Below, in pieces: positions 48,265 to 57,864 of a stretch of 64,000 nucleotides of DNA. The stretch is from contig JAOINI010000002.1 in NCBI GenBank assembly GCA_028139285.1, positions 56,837 through 120,836 on the forward strand, read 5' to 3'. The DNA is from Candidatus Pelagibacter sp. GTDB taxonomy: Bacteria > Pseudomonadota > Alphaproteobacteria > Pelagibacterales > Pelagibacteraceae. A program made the translations under genes and the position numbers. Numbering within the stretch: position 1 is the first letter of the stretch; every line of letters begins with the position of its first letter. Under the pieces are notes generated by a model that was not told the origin of the DNA, searched no databases, and was given only the letters and a program-made list of their open reading frames with translations.

Positions 48265-48790
48265 AAAAATAGCTCAAACTAAAGGCATGATCAAACCTTT
48301 TGTTAGCAAACAAGTTAGGAGAGGAAAAATTTCTTTCGGGTTATCTTCTTATGGATATGATGCGAGAGTTTCTAATGAATTTAAAATATTCACAAATGTA
48401 AATTCTGGCATAGTAGATCCAAAAGTATTTAAAAAAGATAGTTTTGTTACAAAAAAAAGTAAGGAGTGTATTATTCCTCCAAATTCTTTTGCATTAGCAA
48501 GAACAATTGAATATTTTAAAATTCCTGAAAATGTAATGGTAATCTGCTTGGGTAAATCAACGTATGCTAGGTGTGGTATAATTGTAAATGTTACTCCTCT
48601 CGAACCTGGGTGGGAGGGGCACGTTACTTTAGAATTTTCAAATACAACTCCTCTTCCTGCAAAAATTTATGCAAATGAGGGGGTAGCACAATTTGTTTTT
48701 TTAAAAGGGAATGAAAAACCTGATGTTTCTTACGCAAAAAGAAAAGGAAAATACATGAAACAAAAAGGTGTCACACTTCCAAAAGTTTAA
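48236..48790 (+). CDS. dcd: dCTP deaminase
   Basis: A 184-residue trimeric dUTPase-fold enzyme that makes dUTP from d[18 protein letters not shown] near 38-52 and [24 protein letters not shown] near 119-142 are the core; the catalytic Glu is in the latter. The normal bacterial length is about 185-190. Confidence 0.95.
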   Translation: MPVLSDKWIKKIAQTKGMIKPFVSKQVRRGKISFGLSSYGYDARVSNEFKIFTNVNSGIVDPKVFKKDSFVTKKSKECIIPPNSFALARTIEYFKIPENVMVICLGKSTYARCGIIVNVTPLEPGWEGHVTLEFSNTTPLPAKIYANEGVAQFVFLKGNEKPDVSYAKRKGKYMKQKGVTLPKV

Positions 48791-48798
48791 TTTCTTTA

Positions 48799-50058
48799 AT
48801 GCAAAAGCTTATTATCAAAGGAAGAAGACAATTAATTGGAAAAATTTCTATTTCTGGATCTAAAAATGCAACACTACCAATTTTAGCAGCTTCTATTCTT
48901 TCAAATCAGACAATAATTAAAAACGTTCCATTAGTAAAAGACATATTTACTATGGTTGAACTATTAAATTTTATTGGACTAAAAACAAAAATAATAGGAA
49001 AAAAAAATACAATTGAAATAAAAAATAAAGAGAAAAATATTAAAACCTTAGCACCGTATAAGCTTGTAAAAACGATGAGAGCAGGAGTTTTAGTCCTAGG
49101 ATCTTTATTGACAAAGTATGGAAAAGCAAAAGTTTCTTTGCCTGGCGGATGTGCCATCGGAACGAGGCCAGTAGATTTACATTTATTTGCCTTAAAAAAA
49201 TTAGGTGCAAAAATTAAAATTAAAGATGGCTATATATTTGCCGAAGCAAAAAAAGGTCTTAAGGGAGCAAGAATAAAATTTCCCTCAGTTTCTGTAGGAG
49301 CAACTGAAAATGCTTTATTAGCTGCTTTTAAAGCTAAAGGAAGAACTACATTAAAAAATTGTGCAGTGGAACCAGAGATAAAAGATCTGATAAAATTTCT
49401 AAAAAAATTAGGAGCAAGTATTAATTTAAAAGGAAGAACAATATCTATCTTGAAAAGTAAATTCAAAAGTTCAAAAATTGTTCACCAGGTAATTTTTGAT
49501 AGAATAGAGCTCGGCACTTACATGATAGCAAGTGCTTTATTAGCTAAAAAAAAATTAATAATTGATAAAATTGATCCTAAAGTTGTAAAGAGTGAAATAG
49601 ACGTTTTAAAAAAAATAGGTGTAAGAATAATACAAAAAAAAAAATCAATAATTATTAATAAAGCCAAAAAATTAAAAAAAATAAATATTATAACGAAACC
49701 TTATCCGGGTTTTCCAACTGACTTACAAGCTCAACTTATGGTACTTCTCACTCAAGCAAATGGCATATCTAAAATAAAAGAGAATATTTTTGAAAATAGA
49801 TTTATGCACGTGCCAGAATTAAAAAGGATGGGCGCACAAATAGAAATAAAAGATAAAACCGCAATAATACGTGGACCCACAAAATTAACTGGCGCTGAAG
49901 TAATGGCCACTGACCTTAGAGCATCAGTGAGTTTAGTATTAGCTGGACTGATTGCAGAAAATAGAACGATAGTTAATAGAATTTATCATCTTGACCGAGG
50001 TTATGAGTATTTAGAGAATAAATTGAAAAATTGCAAAGCAGAAATAAAGAGAGTTTAA
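48799..50058 (+). CDS. murA: UDP-N-acetylglucosamine 1-carboxyvinyltransferase
   Basis: A 419-residue MurA catalysing the first committed step of peptidoglycan synthesis. Lys22-Asn23 in SGSKNATLP bind substrate, and Cys118 in PGGCAIGTRPVDLH is the fosfomycin-target Cys. The C-terminus has LRASVSLVLAGL. It is followed directly by the DUF2948 gene and hisD, an alphaproteobacterial order. Confidence 0.97.
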   Translation: MQKLIIKGRRQLIGKISISGSKNATLPILAASILSNQTIIKNVPLVKDIFTMVELLNFIGLKTKIIGKKNTIEIKNKEKNIKTLAPYKLVKTMRAGVLVLGSLLTKYGKAKVSLPGGCAIGTRPVDLHLFALKKLGAKIKIKDGYIFAEAKKGLKGARIKFPSVSVGATENALLAAFKAKGRTTLKNCAVEPEIKDLIKFLKKLGASINLKGRTISILKSKFKSSKIVHQVIFDRIELGTYMIASALLAKKKLIIDKIDPKVVKSEIDVLKKIGVRIIQKKKSIIINKAKKLKKINIITKPYPGFPTDLQAQLMVLLTQANGISKIKENIFENRFMHVPELKRMGAQIEIKDKTAIIRGPTKLTGAEVMATDLRASVSLVLAGLIAENRTIVNRIYHLDRGYEYLENKLKNCKAEIKRV

Positions 50059-50502
50059 ATGGAACCCAAAAATTTAAAACTAATTGCTAGGACAGAGGAG
50101 GATTTAAGAGTAGTTTCTGCCCATCTTCAGGACTCAATAGCTATCATTTCAGACATAGCAAATTTACAAAAAAATAAAATTTTTCTTATGCAGCTAAACA
50201 GATTTATGTGGGAAGATGTGGAAAAAGGAGTATTTAGAAAAAATAAACGTATAAGAACCGTATTAAAATTTGAAAATGTTTTAAATGTATACTCAAAAAA
50301 CATCAATCAACAAAAAAAAGATAAATTTTTGGATTTTCTAGCTATTGAAACAAGTATGACGCCTGATAATAACTATGAAATGAAAATAATTTTTGCGGGC
50401 GACTCTATTATAAGGGTTATTTCTGAAGTAATCGAAGTCACTTTAGATGACCAAGGCGAAGCTTGGGATACAAAAAATAAACCGAAACATAAAACTATAT
50501 AA
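50059..50502 (+). CDS. DUF2948 family protein
   Basis: A 147-residue protein with LKLIARTEEDLRVVSAHLQDS and LNRFMWEDVEKG, the hallmarks of the DUF2948 family typically placed between murA and hisD in alphaproteobacteria. Function unknown. It starts one base after the murA stop and overlaps hisD by 1 bp. Confidence 0.9.
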   Translation: MEPKNLKLIARTEEDLRVVSAHLQDSIAIISDIANLQKNKIFLMQLNRFMWEDVEKGVFRKNKRIRTVLKFENVLNVYSKNINQQKKDKFLDFLAIETSMTPDNNYEMKIIFAGDSIIRVISEVIEVTLDDQGEAWDTKNKPKHKTI

Positions 50503-51800
50503 TGTTAAAAATTTTTAAATTTAACCAAAATAATTCTTTAAAGAAATTAGAAATATTCCTAGACAAAAGAAAATCTATTCAAAAGGGCAAATCATCAATT
50601 GTAAAAAAAATTATCAATAATGTTAAAAAGAGTGGTGATAAAGCAGTCTTGAATTATGAAAAAAAATTTTCAAAAGTAAAAACAAAATCTAAAAAAATAT
50701 ATTTTTCAAATAAAGAACTTAATAAAATTTCAAAAAAAACAGACAAAAAAATTAAACAAGCCATTAATCTAGCATTTACTAGAATTAAAAGATTTCATTC
50801 AAAACAAAAATTTTCATCTTTTAAATTAAAAGATAAATATAAAAATCAACTTTCATACAAATATTCTGCTATAGACAAAGTTGGTGTATATGTTCCTGGA
50901 GGTACGGCAAGTTATCCAAGTACAGTTTTAATGAATTGTATTCCAGCGTTAGTGGCAGGTGTAAAAAATTTATATCTTACCACTCCTTCACTAGATTCAA
51001 AAATAAATCCAGCTGTAGTTTATGCTGCAAAAAAATGTGGAGTTAAAAAAATTTATAAGACTGGTGGTGCCCACACAATTGCAGCTTTAGCTTATGGAAC
51101 AAAAAAAATAGAAAAAGTTGATAAAATAGTCGGTCCAGGAAATGCATATGTCGCTAGTGCCAAAAAAGAGGTATTTGGGGATGTGGGAATTGATATGGTT
51201 GCTGGTCCATCAGAGGTAAGTATAGTAGCTGATAAAACAGCAGATCCCGATCTTGTGGCCGCGGATTTAATTGCTCAAGCAGAACACGATGTCTACGCGC
51301 AGTCAATTTTAATATCTAATGATAAGAATTTGATTAATTTAGTAAATAATTCACTAAAAAAACAATTAGAAAAACTCCCAAAAAAGAAAATAGCTTTCAA
51401 AAGTTTAAAAAAATTTGGATTAGCTATTCTAGTTAATAACAATAAAAAAATAATTGAAATTATTAACACCATAGCTCCAGAGCATTTAGAAATATGCACT
51501 AACAATGATGATAAAATTATAAAAGGTGTTAAGAATGCTGGATCTATATTTATAGGAAAGTATTCGCCAGAGGCGCTTGGAGATTATTTAGCTGGACCAA
51601 ATCATGTTCTTCCAACCTCAGGTTCAGCAAGATTTTCATCAGGTTTGTCTGTAAATGATTTTTTAAAGCGACACTCGCTAATAAAAATAACAAAAACAGG
51701 TATTGAAAGATTAAGCTCATCGGTTATAAATTTAGCAAAGCATGAGAATTTAGTTGGTCATGCCAACTCAGTAAAAATGAGATTAAAAAGGAAAAATTAA
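50502..51800 (+). CDS. hisD: Histidinol dehydrogenase
   Basis: A 432-residue Zn/NAD enzyme carrying out the last two oxidations of histidine synthesis. GVYVPGGTASYPSTVLM near 128-144, VDKIVGPGNAYVASAKKEVFG and the catalytic APEHLEI motif are present. It is in line with infA (start immediately after stop). Confidence 0.96.
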   Translation: MLKIFKFNQNNSLKKLEIFLDKRKSIQKGKSSIVKKIINNVKKSGDKAVLNYEKKFSKVKTKSKKIYFSNKELNKISKKTDKKIKQAINLAFTRIKRFHSKQKFSSFKLKDKYKNQLSYKYSAIDKVGVYVPGGTASYPSTVLMNCIPALVAGVKNLYLTTPSLDSKINPAVVYAAKKCGVKKIYKTGGAHTIAALAYGTKKIEKVDKIVGPGNAYVASAKKEVFGDVGIDMVAGPSEVSIVADKTADPDLVAADLIAQAEHDVYAQSILISNDKNLINLVNNSLKKQLEKLPKKKIAFKSLKKFGLAILVNNNKKIIEIINTIAPEHLEICTNNDDKIIKGVKNAGSIFIGKYSPEALGDYLAGPNHVLPTSGSARFSSGLSVNDFLKRHSLIKITKTGIERLSSSVINLAKHENLVGHANSVKMRLKRKN

Positions 51801-52016
51801 TTGGCAAAGCAGGAAACTTTAGAATTTAAAGGAAAAGTAACTGAACTGTTACCTAACGCTATGTTTAGAGTAAAGTTAGAAAACAATCATGAAATTTTGG
51901 CTCATACAGCTGGAAAACTGAGAAAGAATAGAATAAGAGTTCTTGCTGGAGATAATGTTATGGTTGAAATGACACCATATGATTTAACTAAAGGTAGAAT
52001 AACTTTTAGATTTTAG
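51801..52016 (+). CDS. infA: Translation initiation factor IF-1
   Basis: A 71-residue OB-fold factor, [21 protein letters not shown] onward, ending [11 protein letters not shown] as usual. The start is TTG at 51801, directly after the hisD stop. Its TAG stop shares the G with the first base of tRNA-Phe. Confidence 0.95.
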   Translation: MAKQETLEFKGKVTELLPNAMFRVKLENNHEILAHTAGKLRKNRIRVLAGDNVMVEMTPYDLTKGRITFRF

Positions 52017-52087
52017 GCCTTGTAGCTCAGTAGTAGAGCAGTACCCTGAAAAGGTATGTGTCGTAAGTGCGATTCTTACCAAGGCCA
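52016..52087 (+). tRNA. tRNA-Phe (anticodon GAA), atypical D and T loops
   Basis: Acceptor GGCCTTG pairs with CAAGGCC (52080-52086). The anticodon stem GTACC/GGTAT encloses CTGAAAA, giving GAA. The T stem GTAAG/CTTAC is intact. The D loop is only AGTAGTA, so the usual G18-G19 pair is reduced, and the T loop reads TGCGATT instead of TTC-type, so the usual T at position 55 is G. The 3' end is A-CCT, so CCA is not fully encoded, unlike tRNA-Arg and tRNA-Ser here. Confidence 0.88.
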
Positions 52088-52111
52088 CCTTCAAGCGAAT
52101 AATGCGCATCG

Positions 52112-52140
52112 AAAAAATACTAAAAATTTGATAGTTTTTT
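52112..52140 (+). terminator. Weak A/T stem with T-tract after tRNA-Phe
   Basis: A6-T-ACTA (52112-52122) can pair with TAGT-T6 (52132-52140) with one bulge and end in a T-tract just before the photolyase start. It could end part of the hisD-infA-tRNA transcript. A/T-only stems are common here, so support is weak. Confidence 0.25.
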
Positions 52141-52142
52141 CT

Positions 52143-53540
52143 ATGACAAAAAATATCGGACTAGTTTGGTTAAAGGATGATTTCAGATTTAAAAGAAATC
52201 TAGCTTTGATAGAAGCTACTAAAAAACATGATCAAGTAGTTACATTTTTTTTATATAAAAAAAAAAAATTTGATAATCAAGAGGCCCAGAAGTGGTGGAT
52301 TAGTGAGTCTCTTAAAGAGTTTAAAAAAAGATTAATAAACTACAACATCAATCTTGAGGTAATTGCAATCGACACATATAAATCTTTTTTTGAAAAATTG
52401 TTTCAAAAAAAAGGTTTTTCAATTTATTGGAATAAAACCTATGAACCAAATTATCTTAAGCTTGATGAATATCTTAAAACTAATTTTGAAAAAAATCATA
52501 TAGAATACGATATTTTTAAAGGAAATATTTTAAATGAATTTAATGAGGTAAAAAAAAATGATGGTACTCCATTTAAAGTTTTTACTCCATTTTGGAGAAA
52601 TGCTGAAAAATATTATATGGAAAAAATTCCTACAAAAGAAAAAAAAATATCAAAATGTATAAAAAAGATAACCTTTTTCAAAAAAACAATGGACGATGAA
52701 GAAATTTATCCAAATAAGCAGTGGTTTAAAAAATTTGAAAAATACTGGATACCAAGTGAAGAGAATGCTTCAAAAGAATTAAAAAATTTTATAGCCAAAA
52801 GAATTCAAAATTATTCAGACTTAAGAAATTTTCCTTATTTACTCGGAACATCGAAGTTATCTCCATACATCAAACACGGACAACTACATGTTGAGACTAT
52901 ATGGGAGGAATGTAATAAAATTAAGAATAAAGGAGTAAATAAATTTTTAGCTGAAATAGGATGGAGAGAGTTTAACCACTCTTTGATAAATTATTTTCCT
53001 TACATGCTTCAAGGAAATTACTCAAAAAAATTTGATAAGTTTCCGTGGGAAAAAAATTCAAAACTTTTATCTGCTTGGAAAAAAGGGTTAACTGGCTATC
53101 CCGTGGTTGATGCTGGGATGAGAGAGCTTTATTCGACAGGTTGGATGCATAATAGAGTAAGAATGATAGTTGGATCCTTTCTAGTAAAACACTTATTGAT
53201 TCATTGGGTTGAAGGTGAAAAGCATTTTAGAAAATGCTTGCTCGACTACAACGAGGCTAATAATATTTCTGGTTGGCAATGGGTTGCAGGTTGTGGCGCT
53301 GATGCTGCCCCCTACTTCAGAATTTTCAACCCAATCTTACAAGGTGAAAAATTTGATAAGGACGGTGATTACGTTAAAAAATGGGTTCCAGAATTAAGAA
53401 AGGTTCCAAAAAAATTTATTCATAAACCATGGGAGCTAGAAGATAAAAGTATCTTAATTCTAAACAAAGATTACCCCTCACCAGTTGTAAAACATGAGGA
53501 GGCGAGGTCTAGAGCGCTTGCTGCATTTAAAAAAATCTAG
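52143..53540 (+). CDS. DNA photolyase / cryptochrome family protein
   Basis: A 465-residue protein from ATG 52143; the frame is open upstream into the tRNA but the family N-terminus TKNIGLVWLKDDFR fixes the start. The N-terminal antenna-binding Rossmann domain spans residues 1-130. The C-terminal FAD domain has FLAEIGWREFNH, GYPVVDAGMRELYSTGWMHNRVRM and NISGWQWVAGCGADAAPY with RIFNP after it, as in class I CPD photolyases. It repairs UV dimers in surface water with blue light. It ends 2 bp before the convergent secA. Confidence 0.9.
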   Translation: MTKNIGLVWLKDDFRFKRNLALIEATKKHDQVVTFFLYKKKKFDNQEAQKWWISESLKEFKKRLINYNINLEVIAIDTYKSFFEKLFQKKGFSIYWNKTYEPNYLKLDEYLKTNFEKNHIEYDIFKGNILNEFNEVKKNDGTPFKVFTPFWRNAEKYYMEKIPTKEKKISKCIKKITFFKKTMDDEEIYPNKQWFKKFEKYWIPSEENASKELKNFIAKRIQNYSDLRNFPYLLGTSKLSPYIKHGQLHVETIWEECNKIKNKGVNKFLAEIGWREFNHSLINYFPYMLQGNYSKKFDKFPWEKNSKLLSAWKKGLTGYPVVDAGMRELYSTGWMHNRVRMIVGSFLVKHLLIHWVEGEKHFRKCLLDYNEANNISGWQWVAGCGADAAPYFRIFNPILQGEKFDKDGDYVKKWVPELRKVPKKFIHKPWELEDKSILILNKDYPSPVVKHEEARSRALAAFKKI

Positions 53541-53542
53541 AG

Positions 53543-56092
53543 CTATATATTACCGTGACAATGTTTAAATTTTTTCCCAGAACCACAAGGGCATTTATCA
53601 TTTCTTCCTACTTTTTTATAATCAACTTTTTCCTTGCCCTCAGGCTTATCTTCATTTGATGAAACAACAATATTCAAGTTGAATAATATTTTAATTAAAT
53701 CACTCTTAATTTTAGAAAGAAGCCCTTCAAAGAGAACAAAAGCCTCTTTTTTAAATTCTGATAGAGGATCTTTTTGACCATATTGTCTCAAGCCGATAAC
53801 TTGCCTTAATTGCTCTAAATATTGTAGATGAGAACGCCAAGAAAAATCAATTATCTGAAGAAATATTTTTTTTTCAAGAATCTTGTTTTGATCTTCTCCT
53901 AAAATCTTTATTCTACTAACTTTTTTATCTTCAAATAAATTCCTTAAATCTTCTATAAATTCTGATTGCTTTTTTGATGCTAATTTAGTTAAGTCCTCAT
54001 CATTTAGAGCATTTCCAATTAAATTTTTTATTTGAGTAAGGTATTTTTCATCTTTTGATTTTTGATATTCAGAATTGGTAATTTCTAAATCTTTGACTAT
54101 CTCCTCAAAAAAATCATTTAATATTTCGCTAATGTTGTTCGATTTTAAAATATTTAATCTTTGAGAAAAAATGACTTGTCTTTGATCATTCATTACATCA
54201 TCAAACTTTATTAATGTTTTTCTTATATCAAAATTTCTCGTTTCAACTTTTTTTTGTGCTCTTTCCATCGCTTTATTTATCCAAGGATGATCAATTGATT
54301 CATTTTCCTTTAATCCAAGCTTTTTCAGCATTCCATCAATAGAGTCTCCACCGAATATTCTCATCAATTCATCTTGTAAGCTAATAAAAAATATTGTGGA
54401 TCCAGGGTCACCTTGTCTTCCAGATCTACCTCTAAGTTGATTATCAATTCTTCTACTCTCGTGTCTTTCTGTGCCAATAATAAAAAGACCTCCTAAATCT
54501 TTTACCTTTGTCTCATCTTTCTTTTGCTCATTTAATTTTGTGGTATCAACTTCCTCAATAAATTCTTTATTGCCGCCAAGTTTAATATCAGTGCCCCTTC
54601 CAGCCATATTAGTAGCAATGGTAACTGCACCTATTTTACCAGCTTCAGCAATAATTTTTGCTTCTTTCTCATGTTGTTTGGCATTTAGAATGTTATGATC
54701 AATATTTCTAATCTTTAAAAAATCAGAAATTTTTTCTGACTTTTCAATACTTGTAGTACCCACTAAGACTGGTTGGCCTCTAGAATTGCATTCAATTATT
54801 TTTTTTGTAATTGCATTATATTTCTCTTTTTCAGTTCTAAAAACTTGATCATTAAAATCTTTTCTTAACATTTTTTCATTTGTAGGTATTGCAACTACAT
54901 TTAATTTATAAATATCATAAAATTCTTCTGACTCGGTCATTGCAGTTCCTGTCATACCCGATAGTTTTTTATAGAGTCTAAAATAATTCTGATAGGTTAT
55001 TGATGCCAGGGTTTGATTTTCTTCCTGAATTTCCACATTTTCTTTTGCCTCAATGGCCTGATGTAAGCCATCAGAAAATCTCCTTCCACCTAAAACTCTT
55101 CCAGTGAATTCATCAATTATTTGTACTTTCCCGTCTTTAATGATGTAATCAGTATCTTTTCTATAAATTAAATTTGCTTTTAAAGCTTGATTTGTATGAT
55201 GAACAAGATCTAAATTTGATGGATCATAAAAATTATTATTTTTTAAAATATTTTTTTGTAACGCAAGCTTCTCAATTTTATCTACACCTGCATCAGTGAG
55301 AATTACATTCTTATTTTTTTCATCCAACTCAAAATCATTTTTTTGTAAATTTTTAATAAATTCATTTGAAGTTGAATAAAGTGTTGTCTTATCCTCTACT
55401 TTTCCGGAAATTACTAAAGGTGTACGAGACTCATCTATAAGTATACTATCAACCTCATCAACAATACAAAAATTGTGGCCCCTTTGGACCATGTCATTTA
55501 TTTCATATTTCATATTATCTCTCAAATAATCAAAACCAAGCTCATTGTTTGTGGCATACGTAATATCGCACGAGTAATTTTTTTTTCTTTCAAGATCTTC
55601 TAAATTATTAGTTATACAACCAGTTGATAAGCCCAGATAATTAAAAACTTTTCCCATCCAAGCCGAGTCTCTTAAAGCCAAATAATCATTAACTGTAACA
55701 ATATGAACACCCTTTCCAGTAAGTGAATTTAGATACGCAGGCAAGGTCGCGACAAGAGTTTTGCCTTCTCCAGTTTTCATCTCAGCTATTTGCCCATTGT
55801 GAAGTATCAGTCCACCAGATAACTGAACATCATAATGACGCTCTCCTAAAGTCCTATAAGCTGCTTCTCTTACCAAAGCAAAAGTCTCTGGAATTATTTC
55901 GTTTAATTTTAACGAGCCATTTTGAGCTTTTTTTTTGAAATTCGCTGTTTTCTCTTTAAAATCGCTTTCAGATAAAGATTTAATTTCTTTCTCTTTATTA
56001 TTAATTGCTAAAACGATATTTTGGACTCTATCTAATTCTTGTTGATTAGAGCTTTTAAATATTTTACTAAAAGTTCTTGTAAATAAATTCAT
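53543..56092 (-). CDS. secA: Preprotein translocase ATPase SecA
   Basis: An 849-residue SecA of full length. Walker A is MKTGEGKT (105-112), the DEAD-like box is VDEVDSILIDE, and helicase motif VI is RGRSGRQGDPG. The C-terminal zinc-binding tail NDKCPCGSGKKFKHCHG binds SecB or phospholipid in relatives. It drives Sec export. It is divergent from argJ with a 44-bp gap. Confidence 0.97.
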   Translation of the reverse strand: MNLFTRTFSKIFKSSNQQELDRVQNIVLAINNKEKEIKSLSESDFKEKTANFKKKAQNGSLKLNEIIPETFALVREAAYRTLGERHYDVQLSGGLILHNGQIAEMKTGEGKTLVATLPAYLNSLTGKGVHIVTVNDYLALRDSAWMGKVFNYLGLSTGCITNNLEDLERKKNYSCDITYATNNELGFDYLRDNMKYEINDMVQRGHNFCIVDEVDSILIDESRTPLVISGKVEDKTTLYSTSNEFIKNLQKNDFELDEKNKNVILTDAGVDKIEKLALQKNILKNNNFYDPSNLDLVHHTNQALKANLIYRKDTDYIIKDGKVQIIDEFTGRVLGGRRFSDGLHQAIEAKENVEIQEENQTLASITYQNYFRLYKKLSGMTGTAMTESEEFYDIYKLNVVAIPTNEKMLRKDFNDQVFRTEKEKYNAITKKIIECNSRGQPVLVGTTSIEKSEKISDFLKIRNIDHNILNAKQHEKEAKIIAEAGKIGAVTIATNMAGRGTDIKLGGNKEFIEEVDTTKLNEQKKDETKVKDLGGLFIIGTERHESRRIDNQLRGRSGRQGDPGSTIFFISLQDELMRIFGGDSIDGMLKKLGLKENESIDHPWINKAMERAQKKVETRNFDIRKTLIKFDDVMNDQRQVIFSQRLNILKSNNISEILNDFFEEIVKDLEITNSEYQKSKDEKYLTQIKNLIGNALNDEDLTKLASKKQSEFIEDLRNLFEDKKVSRIKILGEDQNKILEKKIFLQIIDFSWRSHLQYLEQLRQVIGLRQYGQKDPLSEFKKEAFVLFEGLLSKIKSDLIKILFNLNIVVSSNEDKPEGKEKVDYKKVGRNDKCPCGSGKKFKHCHGNI

Positions 56093-56100
56093 TATAATTC

Positions 56101-56116
56101 TATATATGCATATATA
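56101..56116. promoter_or_regulatory. 16-bp palindrome in the secA-argJ divergent gap
   Basis: TATATATGCATATATA is a perfect palindrome centred in the 44-bp divergent gap. It may hold overlapping -10 elements for both genes or a regulator site. It is low-complexity A/T alternation, so it may be incidental. Confidence 0.25.
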
Positions 56117-56136
56117 ATTTATATTAAATAGTAATT

Positions 56137-57441
56137 ATGACAATAAACATTAAAAATTTTCTTAAAGATAAAACAAAATTATCAAAAATGGGAGAGTTTC
56201 AGAATTTAAAGCAAATTGATGGATTGGAAATGTCATCAATATCTGCTGATTTGTATGGTGACGGAAGAGACGATTTAGCTTTGTTTTATTTTAGCAAAGG
56301 AGCCAATTATGCAAGTTTAACCACAACTAATAGTATAACATCTGAATTTATTCCGTGGAATAATAATTCTCATAAAAAAATAATAAAAGGTTTATTAGTA
56401 AACACAAAAAATGCAAATACTTTTACCGGAAAACAAGGAAAAGAGGGCATTGATATTTTGGCAAAAAACTTATCAAGAATATTGACTTTAAAAGAGTCTA
56501 AATCAAAAAAAGGTACAAATGAAACTGTAAAAATAAAAGATTTAATTTTTGCATCTACGGGAGTAATTGGAGAAGAATTTCCAACCGATAAGATTAAAGA
56601 TAGATTGCAAGAACTAGCTGAGAGACTAAGAGGTGAACACAATAAAATGTATTGGTTGAAAGTTGCATCAGCTATAATGACTACAGATACTAAACCTAAA
56701 ATAGCTTCAGAAGAGATAATTGTAGGTGATGAGTTAATAAGAATTTGTGGAATAGCAAAAGGATCAGGAATGATTGCTCCTAACTTAGCAACAATGCTCT
56801 CATTTATTTTTACAAATGTAGATATCAATTCCAATTTATTAAAAACTCTTCTAAAAAGATCGGTAGCCAATTCGTTTAATGCAATTACTGTTGACAGCGA
56901 CCAATCTACTAACGATATGGTTTCAATTTTTTCAACCAGATCGTTAAAAGTTGGCCATAACTTATCTTTAAACGATAAACTGATACAAAAATTTGAGATA
57001 GCGCTTAAAAAATTGTGTTTAAATTTAGCAAAACAAATAGTAGTTGATGGCGAAGGAGCGAAGAAATTTATAACTATAAACGTTATTAATGCAAAATCTT
57101 TAGGCAGTGCAAAAAATATTGCCTTTTCGATTGCCAATTCACCTCTTTTCAAAACAGCAATTGCGGGCGAAGACCCTAATTGGGGTAGAATAGCAATGGG
57201 AATAGGTAAATCTGGTGAATTAATTGATCAGAAAAAACTTAAAATAAAAATTGGAAATTTTATAGTTGCTGAAAATGGAAAAATTTCGGAAAATTACGAT
57301 GAAAAAAAACTCAAAGAATATATGGAATGGGATTCAATTGAAATTGAAGTCAACTTAAAATTAGGCAATGACGCATTCAAGTGTTTTACTTGTGATTTTA
57401 CACATGATTATATAGATATAAATGCTGACTATAGAAATTGA
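56137..57441 (+). CDS. argJ: Glutamate N-acetyltransferase / ornithine acetyltransferase
   Basis: A 434-residue ArgJ of the arginine pathway. The precursor cuts itself before Thr219 in MIAPNLATML, which then acts as nucleophile. Oxyanion residues lie in STGVIGEEFP (140-149). The C-terminus has GEDPNWGRIAMG. With argB elsewhere in the window it supports a cyclic arginine route, although whether it is mono- or bifunctional cannot be told. Confidence 0.95.
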   Translation: MTINIKNFLKDKTKLSKMGEFQNLKQIDGLEMSSISADLYGDGRDDLALFYFSKGANYASLTTTNSITSEFIPWNNNSHKKIIKGLLVNTKNANTFTGKQGKEGIDILAKNLSRILTLKESKSKKGTNETVKIKDLIFASTGVIGEEFPTDKIKDRLQELAERLRGEHNKMYWLKVASAIMTTDTKPKIASEEIIVGDELIRICGIAKGSGMIAPNLATMLSFIFTNVDINSNLLKTLLKRSVANSFNAITVDSDQSTNDMVSIFSTRSLKVGHNLSLNDKLIQKFEIALKKLCLNLAKQIVVDGEGAKKFITINVINAKSLGSAKNIAFSIANSPLFKTAIAGEDPNWGRIAMGIGKSGELIDQKKLKIKIGNFIVAENGKISENYDEKKLKEYMEWDSIEIEVNLKLGNDAFKCFTCDFTHDYIDINADYRN

Positions 57442-57864
57442 ATGATAAAATACAATCTTATTTGCGAAAGAGAACATGAGTTTGAAAGTTGGTTTTCAAA
57501 TTCACATGAATTTGAAAATCTTAAAAAAAAAAGATTACTGGAATGTATATATTGTTCTTCTAAAAAGATTAAAAAATCAATAATGTCTCCAATGATCTCA
57601 AATTTATATAATTTAGAAACTTCTCAAAATAAACTTGAAAAGGTTCTTTTAAAAGAAAAACAAAAGTTGCAACAAATAAGAAAGTATATAGAAAAAAATT
57701 ATGAGTTTGTTGGGAAAAATTTCAGTAAAAAAGTTCGAGAAATCTACTTCGATAAAAATAGTAAAAAAACTATTTATGGCACAACAACACAAAAAGAAAG
57801 AGAAGAATTAGCTGAGGAGGGAATAGATTTATTATCTATTCCATGGGTAGATAAAGATAACTAA
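57442..57864 (+). CDS. DUF1178 family protein
   Basis: A 140-residue protein starting MIKYNLICEREHEFESWF, with a Cys pair in LECIYCSSKKIKKSIMSP, the DUF1178 pattern of a small zinc-ribbon-like head followed by a helical middle. Function unknown. It directly follows argJ and overlaps the convergent ubiG by 4 bp. Confidence 0.85.
   Translation: MIKYNLICEREHEFESWFSNSHEFENLKKKRLLECIYCSSKKIKKSIMSPMISNLYNLETSQNKLEKVLLKEKQKLQQIRKYIEKNYEFVGKNFSKKVREIYFDKNSKKTIYGTTTQKEREELAEEGIDLLSIPWVDKDN

Noticed and set aside
52056..52142. Upstream extension of the photolyase reading frame
   Set aside because: It starts inside tRNA-Phe and the extra 29 residues have no family similarity; ATG 52143 matches the conserved N-terminus.
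56370..57152. A 260-codon antisense frame opposite argJ
   Set aside because: The plus strand encodes a complete ArgJ; the antisense frame has no family pattern and reflects codon bias.
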